DNA from: Lotus japonicus
Taxonomy: Eukaryota; Streptophyta; Magnoliopsida; Fabales; Fabaceae
DNA: 64,000 nt
Direction: 5' to 3'
Assembly: GCF_012489685.1 (NCBI RefSeq)
Contig: NC_080046.1
Span: 23,329,038-23,393,037, forward strand
Shown: in pieces, positions 57,034 to 64,000 of the stretch
Layout of the letters: each line of letters starts with the position of its first letter
Position numbering within the stretch: the first letter of the stretch is position 1
The notes under the pieces: model-generated
The model's input: the letters and a program-made list of their open reading frames with translations, nothing else
The model's database searches: none
What the model was told of the DNA's origin: nothing
Made by a program: the position numbers and the translations under genes

Positions 57034-57711
57034 GGGGTGTAATCGGACCGGATTGGTTCGGATTTAGGGTGTTTAAATGTCTGAACCAATCAAACATGTT
57101 CGGTTTGGATTGGTTCGGATTTCCTAATTTTTTTTTATTTTGGACCCGAACCGAACCAAACTGATCTCAATCAGATTGGTTCCGTTTGGATGGTCGGATT
57201 TAAAATAAAAAAAATTATTGTTTTAAAATTTGCACGAAGTGTATTCTAAAAACGTGAAAAATTGTAAAAAAAAAAAGGAATCTTCATATAATACAACATA
57301 TCCAAAAGAACAAGATGACATAATTCATATAATCCAACATAAACAGGCTAAAACCAACATCTCCAATATAAATATAAATACTTTAACTTGGGTTTGTACT
57401 CCCCAAGTTTTCATTAACACAAAATAGGCAGTAAAATGTTAAACATCAGTGAGCATGTTTTCGTATCTCTTCAAATGTAAATTATATAATAGGTTGGAGT
57501 CTTTGGGGTGAAGTAAAAAAAACTCAATATCATTGGGTTGGTTCAGATTCATCGGTTTTTCAATCCTTGAATCCGATACCCGAATCGATGGCGATCAGAT
57601 GCAATAAAAAAAGTCCGAACTGAACCAATGATCCAATCCAACCCACCATAATGTGTTCTGTTTGGATCGGTTTGATCAGATTCGCAGATCGGACCGTACC
57701 CGCTCACACCC
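57034..57711. mobile_element. hAT-type element in the Helitron
   Basis: 678 bases with short terminal inverted repeats (GGGGTGTAATCGG at left, CCGCTCACACCC at right) and TSDs ACTGGATA (57026-57033) and ACTGGATG (57712-57719), 7 of 8. Subterminal regions are rich in GGTTCGGATT and its inverse. The minus-strand Helitron provides the empty site (ATAATGGATAAGTCGG). No transposase. Confidence 0.87.
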
Positions 57712-57959
57712 ACTGGATGAGTCGGTAAAACAACAGACCAGTACTGTAAATGTACTGTTTAATTTTTTTTAGAAATGTTTGATGTATACAACACAATTTC
57801 ATTTATTTATTACATTTTTCTCTTCATATATTCTACACGGTTGACTTATACACGATTGACTTATTTATAATTTAAAAAAAAACATATATATGAAATCTAA
57901 TTTATTCATTAAAAAATTTCAACATAAAATTCCGTGCAGCGCGCGGGTTATTGCACTAG

Positions 57960-58236
57960 TATTCCTAATGAAACTTGATTTAAATTTTTTTTTCTGAAAT
58001 GGATTTAATTTTTTTAATTTCTTTATTTATTAAGTCATCAATATGGACCAATCAAATTCAAACATTTGGAAATTCATTGTAACAACCAATAGGAGAAAAA
58101 AACATGTGGCATTTAAGTTATAATATGACCCACTTTGATGGATTAGTCTTATATATTATTAAGATATGCTCTAATATATCCACCCAGACAAGTTAAAAGA
58201 AATTTTGGTTTTATTACAACTGCTGCATAAAAATAA
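57960..58236. other. Short gene-free stretch between Helitron and MULE
   Basis: No coding. Holds the inverted partner (about 58040-58180) of the repeat at 44905-45050, with TATAATATGACCCACTTTGA and ATATATTATTAAGATATGC. Confidence 0.45.
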
Positions 58237-58604
58237 GGGTTAAGCATCATATTAGTCCCTGTCTTTAAGTCGCCGTCTGAACTAGGTCCCTCGCCGGAAA
58301 AATTATTGTAAAAGATCCTCTTGTTTGTAAATTGTTTGGGGCGGGTTCTCACCGGAGCCCAGAGCTTCGGTGAGTGATGATTTGGATTGCTGATTGGGAT
58401 AACAATGCTTATGTGGATTTTAAAAACTAATAAAAAACAATAAATAAATTACACATCAGAAAATTAAATTAAATTAACAAAAATAAAATCAATTAACAAG
58501 ACTAACCCTAATTTAATTAACATAAACTAATTAATCCCAATTCCCCCAAATTCCCAATCAAATTAGAGTTCTTCTTCTCCTCATCTTCTAATTCCAATCC
58601 CCAC

Positions 58605-58755
58605 CATACCCACCCACTCCCCACCGCCACCTCCTTCAGCCACCTCAACCTCACCGCCGCCATACCCACCCACTCCCCACCGCCACCCTTAACCCCAACC
58701 TCACCCAAATCGAAACCCAAACCCAAACCCAAACCACCCACTCCCCACCGCCACC
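58605..58755 (+). repeat. C-rich short repeats inside the MULE
   Basis: Three or more units of CCACCCACTCCCCACCGCCA, interspersed with AACCTCACC. On minus they read as Gly/Trp/Val-rich short frames. Possible remnant of captured host sequence; not recognised. Confidence 0.6.
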
Positions 58756-59238
58756 CTAAACCTCAAACCCCCCAATATGAGTTTATGAGAGAAGGAGAAG
58801 AAGGTGAGAGAGGGGATCTGCGATTGTGTTTCTTTTTCTTGTTTTGGATTTGCGATTGGAAGGGGATTTGAATGAAGGGGCAAGAAAGGCTCTACCTTTG
58901 GCTGCAATTCGATGAATAGAAGTGACTGAAGGTGGTGGGTGTGGATCTGGGTTTGAACGAAGGGGCTTGTTTTTCTGGGTTTGTGCTTCTAGGTTCTGGT
59001 AATGATGTTGAAGACCAGGGGATTTTTATTTTTCCTGAAAGTGAAGACCAGGGGAAGATTCAATATTAATGAAGATGAATTACAGGAGACACAGTGGGAG
59101 GGAGACCCATTCAAAGATACTGCTGGGTTTGTTATCGCTCCAATCTTCCTGTGAGAGTAGTGTTGATATCTCCTCCGTTGCGGCTTCAAAACAAGATGCA
59201 TGCACTAATTTGAGTTTTGATATTTTTGGGAGTATAGG

Positions 59239-59995
59239 CAGTGGCGGAGCATTTAAGTGACTGGGAGGAGCCTCAGCTCCCCCATTGTCTCCAAAAAAAA
59301 TTTGAGTACTAGTAGTAATACTATTATATTATGTGTGTAAAAGGAGTGAGCCAGACATATAAAACAAAAATGTGAAGCTTCTCACATCACAATTCTCACT
59401 GTCAAACCAATTTTCTCATATAGATATATTATAATAATGATAAATATTAGAAAGTAAAGTAACTTTGCTTCCAAACTTTCACCCTCTTGTGCAAAACTCC
59501 AGGTTTCTAACTCTAACACAACCTTTTTATCTTCATTTTTCTTTTAATCTTTTTCTTGCTCTGACATCAATATTCTTTGGGTGCAGCTCTCAAACTCAAA
59601 GCTTTTTTTAACCACATTTTCTTGAATTACTAATGTAATGTTTATACTGCAACTCTTGAAAGGAACCTTATTGGCATGGTGATTGGCATGGTGCAAGTTA
59701 AAATTGAGAAGAGATCCTCACCAAATTTCATTATTGATCTCAGGAGATGTTTTTCGGCCAGCTAAGCTAATCCTTGTGGGAACCATATCTTCTGATGCAT
59801 TTACTGCTAGTTGAGGGGTTTGTTGTAGGTGTGTGTTTAGTAAGATTTCTTTGAACTAGAGCCATTGAAATTTGTTGCATGTAGGTTTAAACACCCTTGT
59901 ACTGAATTGAATACATTTGAGCTTATAAAAATTAGCTTATGTGTTAAAAAAATTATTTTAGCTCCTCCTAATATTTTGGTCAAGCTCCGCCACTG
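59239..59995. mobile_element. hAT-type element nested in the MULE, perfect 8 bp TSD
   Basis: 757 bases with ends CAGTGGCGGAGC and GCTCCGCCACTG and perfect TSDs AGTATAGG (59231-59238 and 59996-60003). The 8 bp duplication and the CAGTGGCGGAGC ends are typical of hAT elements. No transposase, hence non-autonomous. Confidence 0.93.
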
Positions 59996-61514
59996 AGTAT
60001 AGGGATTAGATTGTATGAATCTATAATGTACATCGACAAGCTTGATTTATAGTCACAATGAATTTTCTTGTTCGTTTTTTTTTTGAAACTGAATTTTCTT
60101 GTTCTTGATCAAAAAAGAATTGGGGTTAATTAGTTTTTGTTAATTAAATTAGGGTTAGTTTTGTTAATTAATTTTATTTTTGTTAATTTTATCTAATTTT
60201 CTGATGTATAATTTATTTATCATTTTTTAAAATTCACATAAGCATTTTTATCTCAGTCAGCAATCCAAATCATCACTCGCCGGAGGTCCGTGCTTCGCTG
60301 AGGACCCGCCCCAAACAATTTACAAACAAGAGGATCTTTTACAATAATTTTTCCGGCGAGGGACCTAGTTCAGACGGCTACACAAAGACAGGGACTAATA
60401 TAATACTTAACCCTAAAAATAATGCTTCCTCCAAAATGAAAAAGCGGTTCAGGTTGTGATGTTTGTCATTTTTATTTTGCCTGAGGAGAAAAGATTATTA
60501 AAATATATATGGTGACATTGGTGAGTAACAAATCTGGATTTTGAAATGTGTAACACCCCGATTTCCAGGTGTCACTTTAGTAACCAAAAATAGACTTTAC
60601 GCTGAAAACAGGTAATTTTTTTTTCGTTTTCTTTCCTTTAAATCAAAACGATAAGGAAGTAAAGACAAAACCCAACTACTAAACTAACCAACATACATCA
60701 AATATAAACATGTACAGCCTCAGCTGCACTCCCACGTCACGCGCACTCGCAGTGACTCCAAAGCAGTGTGCCCGTAAGCAAATATATACAGACCCAGAAG
60801 TGTAAATGAGAAAACTATAATTACAAACCACTAGGAGAAAGTCGGCCTCAATATGGCCTAAGCAAAGACCCCTATGGTCCAACTGACTCACTGTGATCCC
60901 TCAGTAAGAGAACCACACGAAAAGTCATGCGTCGGAAACCTACCCGATCCCAAAAGCAAAACGAATCAGAGCTCTACACAAAACATGACGCCTGCCCAAA
61001 CCTAACCTCCCAGTGCCAAACCCACAACGATCTGAAGTCGGCAAGTTGAAGCTCAACTCCATGCGCCATAGAACTCCTTTCGTCAGACGTCCACGCTCGT
61101 CAGTCCGGTCCTCCATGACCCTTCCCCGATACGTCGCCCGGTGACCAGCAACATCGATCACCCAAGCGGTGGGGCATCCCGATCCTGCAGCTCATATTTG
61201 ATCCCCCCCCCCGAGGGAGAGACCACCGAGAACCAGTCGGCCATCGACATCTGGCAGCAGGCCGACCGCCCAAACACAAACATACAACCAAAGCCAAGGC
61301 GCTAGGGTCAACTCACAGCAATAAGTACATATACACTCAACATGTGACAGGGTATATATATAAGTTGTTATATAAGCATATAAGTAATCCTAGCATGTTA
61401 TGGCTCTAACATTGCTTCAATAAACAAACAGCACACAGTCTCAGTCAGCATGAATGTATGCGTGAAATGCACAATATGAATCCGGATTTGTGACGCGTTC
61501 CCGTTCGCCACAAG

Positions 61515-61725
61515 TGAAGCATTTTCACTATGGATGGACCATTCCCGTTATCCATCCTGGATGAAATCCATCCTGGATGAACCATTCCCGTTATTCATCC
61601 TTGGTGAACCATTCCCGTTATTCACCGAATGATGAACCATTCCCGTTATTCATCATTAATGCAAGGTGAACCATTCCCGTTATTCACCATGATATGCACA
61701 GGTGAACCATTCCCGTTATTCACCC
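61515..61725 (-). repeat. Hairpin array 1 in LTR C: constant loop with changing stems
   Basis: Six copies of the 12-base loop CCATTCCCGTTA (starting 61539, 61582, 61609, 61637, 61671, 61707) are each flanked by perfect inverted arms: GGATGGA/TCCATCC, GGATGAA/TTCATCC, GGTGAA/TTCACC, AATGATGAA/TTCATCATT, GGTGAA/TTCACC and GGTGAA/TTCACC. Spacing is irregular (27-43 bases). A seventh hairpin without the loop motif, GTGAA/TTCAC, is at about 61514-61528. Confidence 0.9.
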
Positions 61726-61811
61726 GATTGAATGCAACGTGGTTAGCCAAACAACGAATCGCCCTTACCACGAAAGTGTCTAGCGCACAACCCAATCTCA
61801 AACAACCCAAT

Positions 61812-61994
61812 GAGTTAGTGTCGGTCAATACAACACAACTCGGAGTAAGTGTCGGTCAATACAACACAACTCCATCCACAGAATACACAAGGGTCTAGTG
61901 TCGGTCAATACAACACAGCCCAAACAACAAGAGCACCAGGTGTCGGTCAATACAACACGGCTCCACAACACTCCCCAAGAGTACTAGAGTACTC
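61812..61994 (-). repeat. Hairpin array 2 in LTR C: constant GTGTCGGTCAATACAACAC core
   Basis: Four copies of the 19-base core, itself closed by GTGT/ACAC, have flanks that pair although they differ: GAGTT/AACTC, GGAGT/ACTCC, GGGtCT/AGCCC and GAGC/GCTC. A further hairpin GAGTAC/GTACTC is at 61979-61994. All are in the same relative part of the LTR as array 1 and as the arrays in the other two LTRs. Confidence 0.88.
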
Positions 61995-64000
61995 GGTGAC
62001 TTTCAATCATCACCATAGCTCACCTTAGTGGCTTCCCCCAATTCCGATAACTCTCCAACCCACAACAAAGTCGACTTTTCCCCGTCTTTCGTAAATATTT
62101 TCCCCTTCAGTTCTCCTATGCTTAAACGTTAATAAAAATTGTTTCAATTCGAATTAGTCAAGTTATGAGTTTATTTCTCAAAGTCTAAGTTTCCCAAGTC
62201 TTTAGTTTTTCAAAGCTCTATCATTCTAAGTTTTCAAAGATCAACCACCCAAAATACATTTCCCGGGGAAAGTCTAAGAATTCCAACATATGGCTAAGTC
62301 TCAAACCCCACATTTGGACTTGCCTAGGGTTGTTCATCCAACCCGAAATATCAAAGATCACCAGCTCAATGAATCTCCACTCCGAAATTGCGTCAAAACG
62401 CTCAATCCAACAAAAGCACAACATCACAAGTATGGAAAAGCATCATAACATCAACTCATCATCAAAAACAACATCAGATAAAACATAAGTCGAATTTATC
62501 GACGCCTATCATGCAGTCATAGCTAATATATAGTAAGTTGCCCTAACCTCGAGCTGATCCAGCTTCGCAAATCAAATCTCCTTCACAGGAATGCCTTGAA
62601 ACTTCCAAAGTTCCTTCAACTGAACCTCGGAGGAAAAACAAAGCAGAATCCACACAAAATCGATTAGTTCGATCGCAATACAATACATAAACGATAGACA
62701 AAGCATCAAAGCTTCAGAATACGACAAACGGGTACGAAAGGACAAGTTTTCGAAAACGAAAAACTCCCCTCCCCTTAGGAAAAACCCACGGCCATAAGGA
62801 GAAAAGGGCTTCGGCTCTTTTTCTTCGATCAAATCAGTTTACAAGGTAGTTTTAGGGTAAAACTAAGGCAAAGAAACTGTCAGAACAATTTTCGGACAAT
62901 CGGGCCGAAATACGACTACGCAGGGGCATTTTGGTCCAAAATAAAGGCTCAAAACTTCAAAGTTATCAGTTCTGAAAACAAATTTGACAGCAACGATCCT
63001 CATGATATCCGTGACAACAAATCCTAAAGGCACGAAGTCAGATTAAGTCTTTTCGACAATAAAGTTTCGAAATGTGAGACAAAAAGAGTTTTGAGTCAAT
63101 TTTTCAGATCCTGGACAACTGAATCGCAATCAGAGTTTACTGACAGAGGTTTTAGACTCAGGGGAACATAAGGAACATAACCCAAGCGAGAAATCAGAGA
63201 AATCGGACAATTTTAGAAAAAGCTCAAAACTTAGAGCACAGAAACGACTTCAGAAACTCAGCAGAAACAGAAATCAGAGGCAGCATTCATGATAGTTACC
63301 TCGATACCTAGAAGTAGGGACGAACTGCACGAAGATTGGTCAAGTTTTCGCGGAAATCCCCTCCCCCCTTGCTCCCCACGAAATCAGCCACAAATGGAAA
63401 GAAAATGAGAGGATTTTGCTTTTTCGCGCTATTTATAGGCGGGTGAAATCGCGGGAAAATGAAAATTTCGCGATTCCGATTTTTGCAGCACGATCACCGA
63501 GAAATTCTAAGAGAGATTCTGGCGTCGGAATTCCAGAACTCAAAACAAATATCTAGGATTTGGGAAAAACGATATCGAAAAACTCAAAAGCAGTGTCGGT
63601 TAATCTGCCCCGAAAAACTACTTTTTGCTGTGATGCTCAAACGACAAAACTTCCAACTGAAGAAAGATTGGAAACGTCGAAACAAGTCTGGCAACACGGA
63701 CGGAATCTTCGTTAGAAGTCCCGAATAGAAAAAGTCTTCATCCATTGCTCGAAAATAGGGTTTCGAAGCAAAGAAATTAGCGTCGGCGGACATCCGAAAA
63801 GTGAAACCTATCGTGCGTACAGTCCAGAGTTCCGAAATGAAACGCTGGTCGATGGAAAAATAAATAGAATCTTTAAATTTTCCGAGAGTTCGAAATCTCA
63901 CTCAAAACGTTGCTTTAAGAGCGAAATAGTTTATTCTGGACACGCTCGCCCTAAGGCAAGTGTGCAGACGACTCGCACTAACTCCGAAAACAACTACGCA

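Larger units (their letters stand above)
53166..57959 (+). mobile_element. Helitron, decayed, plus orientation (3' end at 57959)
   Basis: The 3' terminus is CCGTGCAGCGCGCGG (hairpin), then GTTATTGCACTAG, followed by host T. It matches the minus-strand Helitron end at 37812. Homology to that copy starts abruptly at 53166 (ACTCACATTAATGTGGAG), so the 5' part is missing. It contains two later insertions: a solo LTR (55296-56560) and a hAT element (57034-57711). Confidence 0.85.
58237..60413. mobile_element. MULE, 2177 bp, perfect 9 bp TSD
   Basis: Long terminal inverted repeats of about 200 bases (GGGTTAAGCATCATATTAG at left; reversed right end GGGTTAAGTATTATATTAG; both with CTCGCCGGAAAAATTATTG). 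Perfect TSDs TAAAAATAA at 58228-58236 and 60414-60422. The interior at 58530-58760 is C-rich with repeats of CCACCCACTCCCCACCGCCA. No transposase frame. A hAT element is nested at 59239-59995. Confidence 0.93.
60549..64000 (-). mobile_element. Third chromodomain-type LTR, partial (3' end of LTR at 60549)
   Basis: Begins TGTAACACCCCGATTTC on plus, identical in type to 7412 and to the reverse complement of the end at 51489, followed by GTCACTTTAGTAACCAAAA. So on minus this is the last 3.45 kb of a long LTR whose start lies beyond 64000. No primer-binding site lies to its left, so this is the outer end of a 3' LTR or a solo LTR. Regions after 62500 resemble the gene-like ends of the other LTRs (CTATTTATAGGCGGGTGAAA near 63430). 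Open frames here are not considered genes. Confidence 0.85.

Noticed and set aside
61515..61994. CRISPR-like array (constant repeats with variable spacers)
   Set aside because: Eukaryotic LTR sequence, irregular spacing, no cas genes; variable parts are the arms of hairpins, not spacers.

Overview
The window is nuclear DNA of a dicot plant, most likely a legume (a Lotus-like genome is my best guess, from family resemblance only, not a search). It is AT-rich and repeat-dense. I find one gene that looks intact, a class III secretory peroxidase on the minus strand (start codon at 33322, stop at 28142, three exons, 320 residues). Nearly everything else is transposable-element sequence of almost every plant order, much of it nested.

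Layout. 1-13735: a minus-strand Ty3/gypsy element of the Tat type (gag-protease at the right, integrase at the left), split by a minus-strand chromodomain-bearing Ty3/gypsy element with 3.9 kb LTRs (right LTR 7412-11285, gag 6007-7197, truncated left LTR 2237-4984). 13736-19341: an autonomous-type Mutator element (MULE) with a decayed mudrA-like transposase on plus, a convergent GRF-zinc-finger gene on minus, and a solo LTR (14407-15649) in the transposase. 19342-22208: relics, arrays of palindromic repeats and a MITE. 22209-26272: a SINE, then a 5'-truncated LINE with long reading frames. 27382-28035: a TRIM and a palindromic MITE. 28142-33322: the peroxidase, whose second intron (3.8 kb) carries three TIR elements and a MITE; a 1.66 kb MULE sits just upstream of its TATA box. 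36314-37811: miniature TIR elements. 37812 to about 41200: a decayed minus-strand Helitron (with a SINE); its relative lies on plus at about 53166-57959 (with a solo LTR and a hAT element). 43011-44640: a TIR element with an internal duplication. 46306-51489: a SINE, then the 3' end and complete 3' LTR of a second chromodomain retroelement. 58237-60413: a 2.2 kb MULE with a hAT element inside. 60549-64000: part of a third LTR of the same broad type, running off the window.

No metabolic pathway or operon logic applies; the window records serial insertion into one gene-poor region. Precise target-site duplications (TSDs) let many insertions be ordered: the solo LTR after the MULE, the chromodomain element after the Tat element, the hAT at 59239 after the MULE at 58237. 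The two Helitron copies serve as each other's empty-site controls.

The most unusual signal is in the long chromodomain-element LTRs. Each carries a tandem array about 1-2 kb from its 3' end, unrelated or only loosely related in sequence between LTRs. In two LTRs the repeat units are hairpins whose arms change in a compensatory way from unit to unit while the loop or core stays fixed. Hairpins outside the arrays also show compensatory changes between homologous LTRs. I know of no named element for this and rate it the best candidate for something undescribed. All comparisons were made by eye; no folding, alignment or database search was run.
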